From Cupriavidus phytohabitans (lineage in GTDB: Bacteria > Pseudomonadota > Gammaproteobacteria > Burkholderiales > Burkholderiaceae), in NCBI RefSeq assembly GCF_000426345.1, contig NZ_AUFE01000017.1, positions 1 to 64,000 of the forward strand: a stretch of DNA of 64,000 nucleotides, read 5' to 3'. Shown here piece after piece: positions 35,164-43,891 of the stretch. The first letter of the stretch is position 1. The number at the start of each line of letters is the position of its first letter. The notes under the pieces were generated by a model that was not told where the DNA came from, searched no databases, and saw nothing but the letters and a program-made list of their open reading frames with translations. The position numbers were made by a program, and so were the translations under genes.

Positions 35164-36345
35164 TCAGAAGACAGGCAACGTTCCGGTCGCCAGTTCCTTG
35201 ACTAACGTGGGAAGGTCTGCCAGCTGCTGCCGGGCGATTTCACGGATGTGGTCATGTTCCACGGTCGTGAGCCTGTCTTCTGCAACAACATTGATGGCAA
35301 CCAGCTGCGGCTGGTCGATTGGCCTTCCAATGCCGGAGAGAAGGCGGACAACAACCATATCCAAATCGGCTACGTCCGTCAGAATGCGCGCAGCCAATTG
35401 GTGGGCGAGCACATTGTAGAGCTTGCCAACATGTGCCGCCGGGTTCTTCCCTGCGGTGGCCTCCAGTGACATGGGGCGATACGGTGTAATCAAGCCATTG
35501 ACCCGGTTTCCCCGACCGACCTGTCCGTCATCGCCGTGCTCCGCGCTCAGGCCAGTGACGGTCAGATAGACGCCACTCTCGTCATGGGCACCCAGGTCGT
35601 CCAGAGTATTGATGGCAATCTCGCACGCCGGTTGAATGCGCTCGGCAAGATACGACGCTATCCGCTCCTTCAGTGCGAAGTACTCTTTAACCCCGCTTAC
35701 GTATCGGTCAACAAACGCCAACGCGATAGTAAGGTGGCGGCTCGCATCGAGCCGACTGCCCATGATCTTGAAATCGTGTCCTGCCACGTTGAAAGCGGCC
35801 TTGAATTCACTTGAGCGTAATAGTTGGGCGGATGAAAGCACGGCCATTTCGAGGTTTGAAAGAGGTGCGTAACCCACGCCAAAAGACGTGTCATTGGATA
35901 GCGGAATGGTTTGGGTACCAGTCACACGCCGGAGGTTTGGGGCCGACGGTCGAAGGATGGGCTCAATCTCGATTTCGCAACCGATTGTGCCCAGGTGGTC
36001 CCTGAAGTACTCGCGGATGGCCGACTCGACGATGACCTCCGCCTTGGCGGATGACAATTCGGTGACGGGTCCCGACACCAACAGGCGCATTGGCCGCAAG
36101 AGCTGGCCGCCGCCGAATTTTGGTGCACTGATGCCGCCGATGAGTAAGGCCTTGTCCAGGTTGAAATGCTGGATGACTCCGTAGGCGTCCAGGTACGCCC
36201 GACACAGGGCACGGGCCGCAGCCTCAACCGCACCATCGCAAAGGCTATCCGGGTGTCCGACGCCCTTGTGCTCGCACATCTCGGTCGGTCCTATCCACCC
36301 TGGGGCAGTAGAAACGGAAATCGCAATGGTCCCGGCGGTCGACAT
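35164..36345 (-). CDS. Archaeal-type methionine adenosyltransferase
   Basis: A 393-residue S-adenosylmethionine synthetase of the archaeal family (PF01941 type), unrelated in sequence to bacterial MetK. Conserved stretches are [44 protein letters not shown], and [19 protein letters not shown] precedes the ATG at 36345; a Met at 36360 is the alternative. Bacterial copies are sporadic and sit among respiratory or stress genes. Here it is upstream of a metal-pump operon that includes a methyltransferase-like protein, so local SAM supply is a possible role. Confidence 0.88.
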   Translation of the reverse strand: MSTAGTIAISVSTAPGWIGPTEMCEHKGVGHPDSLCDGAVEAAARALCRAYLDAYGVIQHFNLDKALLIGGISAPKFGGGQLLRPMRLLVSGPVTELSSAKAEVIVESAIREYFRDHLGTIGCEIEIEPILRPSAPNLRRVTGTQTIPLSNDTSFGVGYAPLSNLEMAVLSSAQLLRSSEFKAAFNVAGHDFKIMGSRLDASRHLTIALAFVDRYVSGVKEYFALKERIASYLAERIQPACEIAINTLDDLGAHDESGVYLTVTGLSAEHGDDGQVGRGNRVNGLITPYRPMSLEATAGKNPAAHVGKLYNVLAHQLAARILTDVADLDMVVVRLLSGIGRPIDQPQLVAINVVAEDRLTTVEHDHIREIARQQLADLPTLVKELATGTLPVF

Positions 36346-36763
36346 CACTCCCCCCAGCACGGAAGCGCCATATGGCCATTCTATGCTGCCGGCCCATGGC
36401 CCTAAGTTTGCCTTTTTCGAATGCTAACCTTCTGTCGAGCCTGCAGCGCAAGCGTTGGATTTGAGCCAGGTATGTGTGCCCGGTCTACCATTAACAACAC
36501 ATACTTTGAATGACCGAGACGGGTTGGCCTGGCCGCAGGCCTCCTCCACCAGGTGGGGCAGCCTTACTTCGGCGGGGTGGGTCATTTTTACATCGGGGCT
36601 TACAGGAAAGAACCTGTTGACGTGGATCAATGACCCGCGCCGGCCAGCCACTATCTTGGTGAAGCACAACCCTCACAAGCGTTTGAACGGGCATGCAACG
36701 ATAACCTACGCACTGGCCCAAACTGTGGGCCGGGTTGCGTGGCAGCACAGACAGGAGAAAAGC
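36346..36763. other. Intergenic region upstream of the MAT and DUF3606 genes
   Basis: About 420 bases, without a gene I trust; a long + frame from 36455 merges into the DUF3606 gene but has no similarity before 36764. It holds the FNR-type box at 36617-36630. Confidence 0.4.
36617..36630. promoter_or_regulatory. FNR/ANR-type box upstream of the DUF3606 gene
   Basis: TTGAC-GTGG-ATCAA has one base different from TTGAT-N4-ATCAA. It lies 134 bases before the ATG at 36764; a -41.5 placement would give a start near 36665. Confidence 0.55.
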
Positions 36764-36943
36764 ATGATTAATGCAACAAGTGAGTTCAGGCCCTTGGATC
36801 CTGGCCGCGTCAACTTGGGAGATCCCCTTGAAGTGCAGTACTGGTGTCGCGAACTGGGCTGCAGTGAGCGGGATCTGGAAGACGCCGTGAGTACGGCCGG
36901 AGACCACATCGCGGCGGTGCGCGACCAGTTGGAAGCGAAATAG
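36764..36943 (+). CDS. DUF3606 small protein
   Basis: A 59-residue protein: MINATSEFRPLDPGRVNLGD then EVQYWCRELGCSERDLEDAV, matching the short DUF3606 module (DP.RIN..E..EV.YW...LG.....L..AV...G). Cytoplasmic, role unknown. AGGAGAAAAGC precedes the ATG. Confidence 0.8.
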   Translation: MINATSEFRPLDPGRVNLGDPLEVQYWCRELGCSERDLEDAVSTAGDHIAAVRDQLEAK

Positions 36944-37072
36944 CCAGACACACGGCCTGGCTGAATCCCATTTCCATCCAACCCAGCAGTTCGGGAACGA
37001 TGGCGACTCACGTTAGCCGCTGCTGCGGCAAATGCCGGCGCATTGCTCAAGTTGCTCGTTAGCCCGGACCTC

Positions 37073-37122
37073 GGCCAGAGAAATCGCCATGCGAGCAATT
37101 GCCGCTGGATAGTGCGTAAATG
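37073..37122 (-). pseudogene. 50-bp relic of the periplasmic-protein gene found at 53.4 kb
   Basis: This stretch matches 53656-53704 at all but a few positions (one 1-base indel), a piece of the gene at 53414-53941. It lies in the same orientation and order relative to the dioxygenase gene as in the second locus, but the rest of the gene is gone. Confidence 0.7.
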
Positions 37123-37226
37123 GAAGCCGAGGTCAAATTGCTCAGAGGAGGACTTGCATGAAGTATCGGAATTCCGACAAGTGGCGTGCCGCCACTGTGG
37201 TGTCCCGAATCGCGTGGCAGGCGGCC

Positions 37227-38087
37227 TTATAAGGCGTTGAGCGGAATCTTCAGATAGCGAACTCCATTCGCCTCAGGCGGAGGCAACTCACCGGCCCGGA
37301 TGTTGACCTGTACAGACGGTAATATCAGCGTCGGCATCGCCAGCGTTGCATCACGCGCCTTCCGCATGCCCACGAACTGCTCCTCGCTCACACCGTCGTG
37401 CACGTGGATGTTGCATTTCCGCTGCTCACGCACCGTCGTCTCCCACGTAGGCCCGCGCCCTTCGGGCGGATAGTCGTGACACATGAACAATCGCGTCTCA
37501 TCCGGCAGGTCCAGCAGCTTGCGGATGGAGCGATACAACTCGTGTGCGTCGCCTCCGGGGAAGTCGCAGCGGGCAGTGCCGACGTCCGGCATGAACAGCG
37601 TGTCGCCGACAAAGACTGCATCCCCAATCTGGTATGCCATGTCAGCAGGGGTGTGCCCTGGCACGTGAATCGCCTTGCCGGTCAGCCCACCGATGGCGAA
37701 AGTCTCGCCGTCCTCAAACAGGTGGTCAAACTGTGAACCATCGAGGCGGAACCCCGGCTCCAGATTGAAAAGCTCCTTGAACACGCCCTGCACACGACGG
37801 ATGTTCTGGCCGATGGCAATGCAGCCACCCAGTTGACGCTTGAGGTAAGGCGCCGCAGAGAGGTGGTCGGCGTGCGCATGTGTCTCAAGAATCCATTCGA
37901 CCCGCAGCCCATGCTCACGTATGAATGCGATGACCTTATCCGCGCTTGCCGTCGATGTCCGACCTGACTTTGGGTCATAGTCCAGCACCGAGTCGATTAT
38001 GGTGCACTCGGAGCGCCCCTCTTGATAGATCGCGTAGGTCACGGTCCAGGTGGCCGGGTCGAAGAACGGTTGAATGGTCGGTTGCAT
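37227..38087 (-). CDS. Persulfide dioxygenase (ETHE1/Blh-type metallo-beta-lactamase fold)
   Basis: A 286-residue mononuclear iron enzyme that oxidises glutathione persulfide to sulfite and GSH. The metal-binding HAHADHLSAAPYLK motif, GHTPADMAYQIGDAVFVGDTLFMPD (next ligands), and MCHDYPPEGRGPTWETTV (final His) are all present. AAGGGG precedes the ATG at 38087. It is divergent from an ArsR-type repressor with an 83-base shared control region. About 65 percent of its residues look identical to the second enzyme at 48.5 kb, and its first 185 bases are duplicated at 54.0 kb. Confidence 0.92.
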   Translation of the reverse strand: MQPTIQPFFDPATWTVTYAIYQEGRSECTIIDSVLDYDPKSGRTSTASADKVIAFIREHGLRVEWILETHAHADHLSAAPYLKRQLGGCIAIGQNIRRVQGVFKELFNLEPGFRLDGSQFDHLFEDGETFAIGGLTGKAIHVPGHTPADMAYQIGDAVFVGDTLFMPDVGTARCDFPGGDAHELYRSIRKLLDLPDETRLFMCHDYPPEGRGPTWETTVREQRKCNIHVHDGVSEEQFVGMRKARDATLAMPTLILPSVQVNIRAGELPPPEANGVRYLKIPLNAL

Positions 38088-38134
38088 GCTTGGCCCCTTG
38101 GATGCAAACATTCTATTCACACACATTCTATTTT

Positions 38135-38149
38135 TCAATATACTATTGA
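38135..38149. promoter_or_regulatory. Operator candidate for the BigR/SqrR-like repressor
   Basis: TCAATA-TAC-TATTGA is an inverted repeat with 6-bp arms in the AT-rich divergent region. A 10-base direct repeat ACATTCTATT occurs at 38108 and 38123 beside it. Both promoters could be blocked from here. Confidence 0.6.
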
Positions 38150-38170
38150 TGTACGAAGTGTAGACGACCT

Positions 38171-38509
38171 ATGAACCAGCCGCACCCAACTATCGACCTC
38201 GCCACCATGCAAGCTGCCGCAACAAACGCCTGCGCCCTGCTGAAGGTGCTCGCCAATCCGGACCGCCTGCTGCTGATGTGCCAGCTGTCACAGGGCGAAC
38301 TGTCTGTCGGCGAACTGGAGGCGCAACTCGGCATCCGGCAGCCGACGCTGTCCCAGCAACTCGCCGTGCTCCGCGAAAACGACCTGGTGGCGACGCGCCG
38401 CGACGGCAAGAGTATCTTCTATTCGGTGGCAAGCGCACAGGCGCTCGCGGTCATGACCGTGCTTTATCAACAGTTCTGTGCTGACACGTCAGGGGACGCA
38501 ACATGCTGA
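38171..38509 (+). CDS. ArsR-family persulfide-responsive repressor (BigR/SqrR-like)
   Basis: A 112-residue winged-helix repressor (LLKVLANPDRLLLMCQLSQGE; recognition helix QPTLSQQLAVLRENDLV). Cys37 in LLMCQL and Cys103 in QFCADTSG occupy the places of the two cysteines that form a tetrasulfide in SqrR and BigR; metal-binding ArsR motifs are absent. It therefore probably derepresses the flanking dioxygenase and the pmpAB pair when sulfane sulfur accumulates. It overlaps the next gene by seven bases. Confidence 0.88.
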   Translation: MNQPHPTIDLATMQAAATNACALLKVLANPDRLLLMCQLSQGELSVGELEAQLGIRQPTLSQQLAVLRENDLVATRRDGKSIFYSVASAQALAVMTVLYQQFCADTSGDATC

Positions 38510-38937
38510 TTGACCTCGCTAACTTTACGCCTGGCCTGTCACTAGCTGGCGGACTCATCATCGGCGCGGCGGCAGCCGTCCTGGTGCTGTTCAACGGGCG
38601 GATTGCCGGCATCAGCGGCATCCTCGGCGGCTTGCTCAGCCTGCCACGCGCCGACATGGCCTGGCGAGTGACCTTCCTCATCGGTCTGGTCGGCGCTCCT
38701 GTCATTGCGAGCCTGCTCGGCCAGCCCGCCGTGGCAGATATCCAGGCGAGCTGGGGCCAAATCCTGGTCGCGGGCTTTCTGGTCGGCCTTGGCACCCGCT
38801 ACGCCAGCGGCTGCACTAGCGGCCACGGTGTGTGTGGCATCTCGCGCGGCTCCGTCCGCTCGCTGGTCGCCACCCTGACCTTCATGGCGGCGGGATTCCT
38901 GACCGTCTTCGTGCAATGGCACGTGATTGGAGGCTGA
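38503..38937 (+). CDS. YeeE/YedE-family transporter subunit, PmpA-like
   Basis: A 144-residue membrane protein, half of a split YeeE/YedE sulfur-compound transporter. The conserved cysteine motif [21 protein letters not shown] lies near the C-terminal third; thiosulfate or persulfide-type sulfur species pass along such cysteines in YeeE. Start overlaps the repressor stop. Confidence 0.88.
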   Translation: MLIDLANFTPGLSLAGGLIIGAAAAVLVLFNGRIAGISGILGGLLSLPRADMAWRVTFLIGLVGAPVIASLLGQPAVADIQASWGQILVAGFLVGLGTRYASGCTSGHGVCGISRGSVRSLVATLTFMAAGFLTVFVQWHVIGG

Positions 38938-38938
38938 T

Positions 38939-39370
38939 ATGACCGCCATTACTGCACTGCTTGCAGGCCTGCTCTTCGGCGTTGGCCTGATGGTCTCCGG
39001 CATGGCCAATCCGGCCAAGGTACTGGGATTTCTCGACCTGGCTGGAACTTGGGACCCGTCGCTGGCGTTTGTGATGGTCGGCGCCATCGCTGTCGGCACC
39101 CTTGCGTTCATTGTTGCGAGACGGCGCAAGCGCTCATTCCTGGGGCTGCCTGTGCAACTACCGGCCAGCACGACCGTGACGCTTCGGCTGGTACTGGGTA
39201 GCGCCGCGTTCGGCATCGGCTGGGGGCTGGCCGGCTTCTGCCCGGGTCCCGCGCTGGTGGCCCTGGGTGCTGGCTATCCCAAGGCAGTTGGCTTTGTCGC
39301 CGCCATGATGGCAGGCATGCTCGCCTTCGAAGTCCTCGAGCGGGCGAAATCGAGCCTGCAGCGCGCCTAA
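38939..39370 (+). CDS. YeeE/YedE-family transporter subunit, PmpB-like
   Basis: A 143-residue partner of the preceding gene (DUF6691-like). [18 protein letters not shown] and [19 protein letters not shown] are the typical half-site motifs with the conserved Cys. It begins one base after the upstream stop. Together the two form a complete YeeE-like transporter. Confidence 0.88.
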   Translation: MTAITALLAGLLFGVGLMVSGMANPAKVLGFLDLAGTWDPSLAFVMVGAIAVGTLAFIVARRRKRSFLGLPVQLPASTTVTLRLVLGSAAFGIGWGLAGFCPGPALVALGAGYPKAVGFVAAMMAGMLAFEVLERAKSSLQRA

Positions 39371-39409
39371 GCAGCAGCGATTGCACTACCGCTGGGAAAC
39401 GTTGAACCG

Positions 39410-39478
39410 ATGGAAAATATCATTGCCAGCAGCGCGCTGCTCGGCGCTGAAGTTGGCCTCATCCTGGCATTGCGCTGA
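39410..39478 (+). pseudogene. TauE/SafE N-terminal relic (22 codons)
   Basis: MENIIASSALLGAEVGLILA then LR and a stop. It matches the first residues of the intact exporter at 42.6-43.5 kb (MENIVATSAALGAVVGLILA). The third gene usual in pmpAB-tauE operons has thus decayed here. Confidence 0.65.
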
Positions 39479-39596
39479 ATCATGACCGAACATCCAGATA
39501 GACGTCAGAGTGTAAGAGTACGCCGAGGGGAGTGTTGGATGGCCAACCCCAACTGCCCTCGGTTCGCACAATTTCTTCCTTACCAAGGAGCCCGCC

Positions 39597-39800
39597 ATGC
39601 AAGCAAATGTTGGAACCATTGACCGAGTCCTCCGCATTGTGATTGGACTGGTCTTGATTAGCCTGGCCGCGACAGGCCGCGTTGGTGCCTGGGGCTGGAT
39701 TGGCATTCTCCCACTGCTGACAGGTATCGTGCGTGTCTGCCCTGCCTACAGCATTCTGGGCGTGAAGACATGCGCCACATCGAGGTCTGACGTGAAGTAA
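39597..39800 (+). CDS. DUF2892 (YgaP-like) inner-membrane protein
   Basis: A 67-residue protein with the DUF2892 pattern: NVGTIDRVLRIVIGLVLI, a second helix GWIGILPLLTGIVRVCPAY and SILGVKTC. In rhodanese YgaP this module anchors the sulfurtransferase to the membrane; here it stands alone. AAGGAGCCC precedes the ATG. Confidence 0.85.
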   Translation: MQANVGTIDRVLRIVIGLVLISLAATGRVGAWGWIGILPLLTGIVRVCPAYSILGVKTCATSRSDVK

Positions 39801-39893
39801 CTTCAATTCGACCGGCCTGGCAGCCTCGGGGCTGCACAGCCACCTCGAACACCTGTCACGCGCCCTGCGCAATTCCCAGAAGAAGGGGTTTTC

Positions 39894-40241
39894 ATGAGTG
39901 GTATGCCAGAATTCAAGACCGTGATCAAAGATGTGTCGGCGCAAATGCGCCGCCTGCGCGAGACCCAGCCCGAGTTAATGACAGCATTCAGCCAACTGGC
40001 AGCGGCTGGCACCAAAGAGGGAGCGTTGAGCAAGAAGACACGCGAGCTGATTGCGCTGGGTATCGCGGTTGCCTGCCGCTGCGATGACTGCATCGGGTTT
40101 CATATCCAGGCGCTCGTCAAGCTGGGCACCACTAGGGCTGAATTGGAGGAGGTGCTCGGAACCGCCGTGTATATGGGCGGCGGGCCTTCGATGATGTATG
40201 CCACACACGCGCTCGCGGCCTTTGACGAATTCTCTTCCTAA
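39894..40241 (+). CDS. Carboxymuconolactone decarboxylase/AhpD-like protein
   Basis: A 115-residue CMD-fold protein. The CRCDDCIGFHIQALVKLG segment contains the CxxC and following His of AhpD-type disulfide reductases, and GTAVYMGGGPSMMYATHAL is the conserved C-terminal helix pair. A redox (thiol/peroxide) role is likely. Confidence 0.85.
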   Translation: MSGMPEFKTVIKDVSAQMRRLRETQPELMTAFSQLAAAGTKEGALSKKTRELIALGIAVACRCDDCIGFHIQALVKLGTTRAELEEVLGTAVYMGGGPSMMYATHALAAFDEFSS

Positions 40242-40244
40242 CGC

Positions 40245-40822
40245 AGCTGGGGCGCTTTCCGAGCTTGATGCGCTGGGGGGGCCAGCGAACATACCCTGCT
40301 CTGCTCAAGGATCCCATCGAGCGTGAGCACTTGTAACCCAATGGCAGCGACGACGATGGCAGTGAACAGAGGCGACGCGGGCACCAGATCCCGAAAGCGC
40401 GCCGCCAAAGATGGCTGAAACTCCCCGATGCCCCCTCCATACGGCCGACTTCCATCAAGACGAATGCGAAACCGACCAGCGCTCCAGCTCGCGCAGTGTG
40501 CCCCTAGTCCTGCACCAAGCACTTTCCACGTATCCAGTTAGGTAATCCAGTTCGAGAGCGAGTGACCGGATTCAAGAAGAGGACCAAGGTATTCGTTGCC
40601 TCGCGTGACACCGGGCGCGAACTGCCCTCCCAGCCACGCTGCCAGACGGACCATGAACCCGGATGCACCGAGTCCGTGGCCAGTCAGCAGGAAAGCCAAG
40701 AGCAACACCATCCCTAGCGCAACACCGCCAAGAAGGGAGGGCCAGAACGACCGTACCTGCCAGGACGCTGCTTTGTCCTTGGTTGCCAATCCTGAGGAGG
40801 CTACCGTGGCATCTGCCTCCAC
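40245..40822 (-). pseudogene. Frameshifted YeeE/YedE-family transporter
   Basis: The first 94 residues are good YeeE-like sequence (LLLAFLLTGHGLGASGFMVR, GNEYLGPLLESGHSLSNWIT), then a stop. Similarity resumes in another frame (GAHCASWSAGRFRIRLDG, GEFQPSLAARFRDL), and the Cys-containing end is not found. Its first 22 bases overlap the end of the upstream Met-rich protein gene. Confidence 0.75.
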
Positions 40823-41328
40823 ATTTGATGGTTCAGCATCATCTGTTCCATCATCATGTGGTGGAGGTCCATATATTGGTCTGACATGTACTGCCGCTCT
40901 CTCAGTTGCTCAGGCGTGAGCTTTGAGTAGTAGCCCCCCATGTTTTGCCACCCCATCATAGGCCCGCCCATCATGCCCCCACCGTGCATTCCCGGGCCAC
41001 CCATACCCCGCCTACCCGGGCCCCCCATCATTCCCGGTCCCCCTAGCCCACGCATCATGCCCATCGTGCTCTGCATAGTCACCCCGTGGGCTTCAAGCAG
41101 CTTCTGCCGTTCCTTTGGATCCTGGGTCTGCCGAATCTTGTCCATTTCTTCTTGCAGCTTCTTGATGTTCTCCTGGACCTGTGCCGCCTGCTTGTCGAAC
41201 TCGGAAATGTTAACTTTCTCTTGTGTGGTTTGACTGCCCTTGCTCGCAGGCTTTGCTTGCTGCGCTACCGCTGGAACGGTAGAAAGTGCGAACGCCGACA
41301 GAACGGTAATGAGAATTTCCTTTTTCAT
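40801..41328 (-). CDS. Met/Gly-rich periplasmic protein
   Basis: A 175-residue exported protein: signal ending in AVAQQ, a helical coiled region (EFDKQAAQVQENIKKLQEEM), then a GGPGMMGGPGRRGMGGPGMH-type flexible part and a Met/His-rich end (DLHHMMMEQMMLNHQMW). Methionine-rich periplasmic proteins often bind Cu(I) or Ag(I). It resembles the protein at 54.4 kb in layout. Confidence 0.7.
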   Translation of the reverse strand: MKKEILITVLSAFALSTVPAVAQQAKPASKGSQTTQEKVNISEFDKQAAQVQENIKKLQEEMDKIRQTQDPKERQKLLEAHGVTMQSTMGMMRGLGGPGMMGGPGRRGMGGPGMHGGGMMGGPMMGWQNMGGYYSKLTPEQLRERQYMSDQYMDLHHMMMEQMMLNHQMWRQMPR

Positions 41329-41411
41329 CGTTACTCTCCTCCTATGAATTACTGAAAGAAGACATGCACAGCGAGCTGCGGAGCTTAGCGCTGGGATTCT
41401 GGGTGACCGCC

Positions 41412-42272
41412 CTAGTAGGGCAGGCCCTCTTCAATGGGCAAGGATGGGTCCCTGGACCACTCGTTCCAGGAGCCAAGATAAAGCCGCACGTCTTCGATGC
41501 CAGCCTCCTCCAGCGCGACAAAGGTATTGGAAGCACGCGCTCCTTTGAAGCAGAAGACCACAACGGGTGTGTCACGGCGAATTCCGACAGTGGCGCACTC
41601 AGCAAGAATTTCCGCTGGTGATTTGAACATTTGCCCAGCCTGCGTCGGCTTCATCATGCGATACCACTCGAGCCAGACTGATCCGGGAATGCGGCCCTTT
41701 CGTGGACAGAAGTCCTTGCCATAAGGAGATGAACTCTCCCCAATCCACTCATCGACATCTCGTACGTCGAGTTTTACTGTGTGCGGGTCTGCGACCGCTT
41801 TCTTCATCTCGGTCACGTCGACGAGGATGCTGCTTCCAGCCGTTCCGGAAGGGAATGTGACAGGTACCGGCGTAGGCACTTCCGTTGCGCTTGGTAACGC
41901 CGCCGCTCGCCATGCGCTGTAGCCACCGTGGAGCACCTTGATTCTGTCCCGAGGATAGCCAAGATAGCGAAGCAGGACGTAACCCCGACAGGACTGCCCG
42001 AACCCTGTTGTCATGGACTGCTCATAAATGACGGCAGTTTCCTTCCCGGACAGGCCAGCCTTTGCAAACGCCTCAGTGAATGTTTCGCGCAACGCGGCCA
42101 AGCCCTGCGGCGTGGTGCTTGCCAGGTAAGTAAATATCTCGTGGATATTGACCGCCCCGGGCAAGTGGGCTTCCGTGTAGCTTGCCGCATCCCTCGTATC
42201 GACCAGGACCACGGGCTCGGCCTTTATGATGGCCGCCAATTCCTCAGGTGTAATGAGAACTCTCGAGTACAT
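41412..42272 (-). CDS. Two-domain sulfurtransferase (rhodanese)
   Basis: A 286-residue tandem rhodanese. The N-terminal domain (VVLVDTRDAASYTEAHLPGA) lacks a catalytic cysteine in its loop; the C-terminal domain has VVVFCFKGARASNTFVALEE, with active Cys in CFKGAR. It would pass sulfane sulfur between thiosulfate, GSH persulfide or other thiols. The ATG at 42272 is preceded by GAGGGG. A perfect FNR-type box lies 163 bases upstream. Confidence 0.9.
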   Translation of the reverse strand: MYSRVLITPEELAAIIKAEPVVLVDTRDAASYTEAHLPGAVNIHEIFTYLASTTPQGLAALRETFTEAFAKAGLSGKETAVIYEQSMTTGFGQSCRGYVLLRYLGYPRDRIKVLHGGYSAWRAAALPSATEVPTPVPVTFPSGTAGSSILVDVTEMKKAVADPHTVKLDVRDVDEWIGESSSPYGKDFCPRKGRIPGSVWLEWYRMMKPTQAGQMFKSPAEILAECATVGIRRDTPVVVFCFKGARASNTFVALEEAGIEDVRLYLGSWNEWSRDPSLPIEEGLPY

Positions 42273-42434
42273 GACAAGCCCCTCATACAGTTGCCTCGCA
42301 CATTCGTTTGCAAACACGACCATGCTTAGTTGGGTAAGGCGCTTTCAGCTGAGGGCCCCTACACGAATGCCAATGCAGGAGCCGATAGGCTGAACATCCG
42401 TGAGTGGAATCTAGGTGAGAAGGGGGAGGCCACC

Positions 42435-42448
42435 TTGATGACCATCAA
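42435..42448. promoter_or_regulatory. FNR/ANR box upstream of the rhodanese gene
   Basis: TTGAT-GACC-ATCAA is an exact FNR consensus in the gap between the rhodanese and TauE genes. Confidence 0.6.
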
Positions 42449-42633
42449 AGAAACCCTAAGGAGAATGCCGTTAGTGCCCTTGCCGGTCGTCGCCGTACCT
42501 GAGCACCTACAATTTGAATTGTGCTGTTCTGCGCCCTCGCGGATCAGCCCTGATTGCCCTTCGAATACACGGCGGAACGCAAGCGCAGCGCGCATCATTC
42601 GGCTTGCCTGCCCACGCAGCTTGTTTGTTCGCA

Positions 42634-43467
42634 TCAGCCTGCCATCGCCACCTTCGCCACCATGCCGATAGCGATCAGGCCTGCGACCACGGCAAAACCT
42701 TGCTGCAGCCTTGCGCCGCTCAGCCGGCTCGCGAGCAGTCGGCCACCCAGCATCGCCAGCATGGCACCGGCGGCGAACGGCACGCCGACCTGCCAGTCCA
42801 TGCGTCCGGCAATGGCAGTCGTGATGACGCCCGAAGCCGACACCAGCGTGATGACCGCCAGAGATGTCGCGACAATGGTATGCAGCGGCGCATTGGTGGC
42901 CTTCTTCAAGGCGGGAACGATGACAAAGCCGCCACCAACGCCGAGCAGCCCCGAAAGAAAGCCGGCGCCTGCGCCCGACAGCGCGAGGGCACGCGTGCAC
43001 AAGGCAGTCCAGACAAAGCGTCCCGTCTGGTTGTCGAGCCGGCAAGGCTGCGCGGATTGGGCGGCTTCGGCTGCCTGTAGCGCCCTGCTCCCGGCTGCCT
43101 GCCTGAACATCCGCCATGCCACGAACGCCAGCACAGCGGCAAAGAGCAGCGTCAGCGGGCCGTTGGGCAAGCGATGAGCAAACCACAGGCCAACGGGCGA
43201 GAACAACGTGCCCGACACCGCCATCAGCAGCGCGGCGCGGTAGCGTACGACGCCGGCACGCAGGCCAAGCATTGCGCCGACGGCCGCCGACAGGCCTACC
43301 GCGAGCAAGGCGACCGGTGCCGCCTCCGCCACGCTCAGGTGCAGGACAAAAAGCAACAGCGGTACGGCAAGAATGGCGCCGCCCGCGCCCGTGAGCGCGA
43401 GAATGAGGCCGACAACGGCACCCAGTGCCGCGCTGGTGGCAACAATGTTTTCCATCTGGTCATTCAC
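42634..43467 (-). CDS. TauE/SafE sulfite exporter
   Basis: A 277-residue membrane protein with two repeated halves (LTGAGGAILAVPLLLFVLHL and LLGVGGGFVIVPALKKATN are the paired motifs). It exports sulfite or related sulfur anions, the end products of persulfide oxidation. It starts 14 bases after ybgE on the same strand, so it is the last gene of the bd-oxidase operon. Confidence 0.88.
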   Translation of the reverse strand: MNDQMENIVATSAALGAVVGLILALTGAGGAILAVPLLLFVLHLSVAEAAPVALLAVGLSAAVGAMLGLRAGVVRYRAALLMAVSGTLFSPVGLWFAHRLPNGPLTLLFAAVLAFVAWRMFRQAAGSRALQAAEAAQSAQPCRLDNQTGRFVWTALCTRALALSGAGAGFLSGLLGVGGGFVIVPALKKATNAPLHTIVATSLAVITLVSASGVITTAIAGRMDWQVGVPFAAGAMLAMLGGRLLASRLSGARLQQGFAVVAGLIAIGMVAKVAMAG

Positions 43468-43481
43468 TCAAGATCCGGCGG

Positions 43482-43760
43482 CTACGCGAATCGCACCGCG
43501 AGGCAAGCGGCCAGCGCCATCGCGCTCGCCCAGCCTGAGAGCAGCCGACGTGCCACGGCATGCACCGGAACAAAGCCGACACCGCGAACCAGTGCCGCGC
43601 TCATCGCCCAGCACAGCAAGGCCGCGGCAAGATGCGTGCGGCCAGGATTGGCCGCGATCAGAAAGCGGGGATCAACACTGACGACAAGCATGACGACGAC
43701 CCCCGCCATCAAGGCCGGCCAGTGCATGCCGGGCTGTTGCAGCTTCGCCGGCCGACTCAT
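43482..43760 (-). CDS. ybgE: Cyd-operon protein YbgE-like
   Basis: A 92-residue protein with three hydrophobic stretches (LMAGVVVMLVVSVDP, LAAALLCWAMSAALVRGVGFVP, LSGWASAMALAACLAV). The AxVxGVGFxP signature is that of YbgE proteins. GGGAGGAAG precedes the ATG at 43760, which overlaps the cydX stop. Confidence 0.8.
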   Translation of the reverse strand: MSRPAKLQQPGMHWPALMAGVVVMLVVSVDPRFLIAANPGRTHLAAALLCWAMSAALVRGVGFVPVHAVARRLLSGWASAMALAACLAVRFA

Positions 43761-43873
43761 ATGTCTTCCTCCCGGCTGGCGCGGCGCGCCTCCTCGTTCT
43801 CGCCCCACATGGCGTTCATCACGGCAAGCAGCACGGCAAATCCCACGCCAAGAACCCAGCTGAAGTACCACAT
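43757..43873 (-). CDS. cydX: CydX, small subunit of cytochrome bd oxidase
   Basis: A 38-residue single-helix protein beginning MWYFSWVLGVGFAVLLAVM and continuing NAMWGENEEARR, the CydX signature. It stabilises CydAB. Placed 18 bases after cydB and overlapping ybgE. Confidence 0.92.
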   Translation of the reverse strand: MWYFSWVLGVGFAVLLAVMNAMWGENEEARRASREEDI

Positions 43874-43891
43874 TCGCAAACTCCTTTGATA

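Noticed and set aside
38909-38923. TGGCACG-TGAT-TGGA at the end of pmpA as a sigma54 promoter
   Set aside because: The -12 element is poor (TGGA), and it lies inside a coding region directly before a co-transcribed gene.
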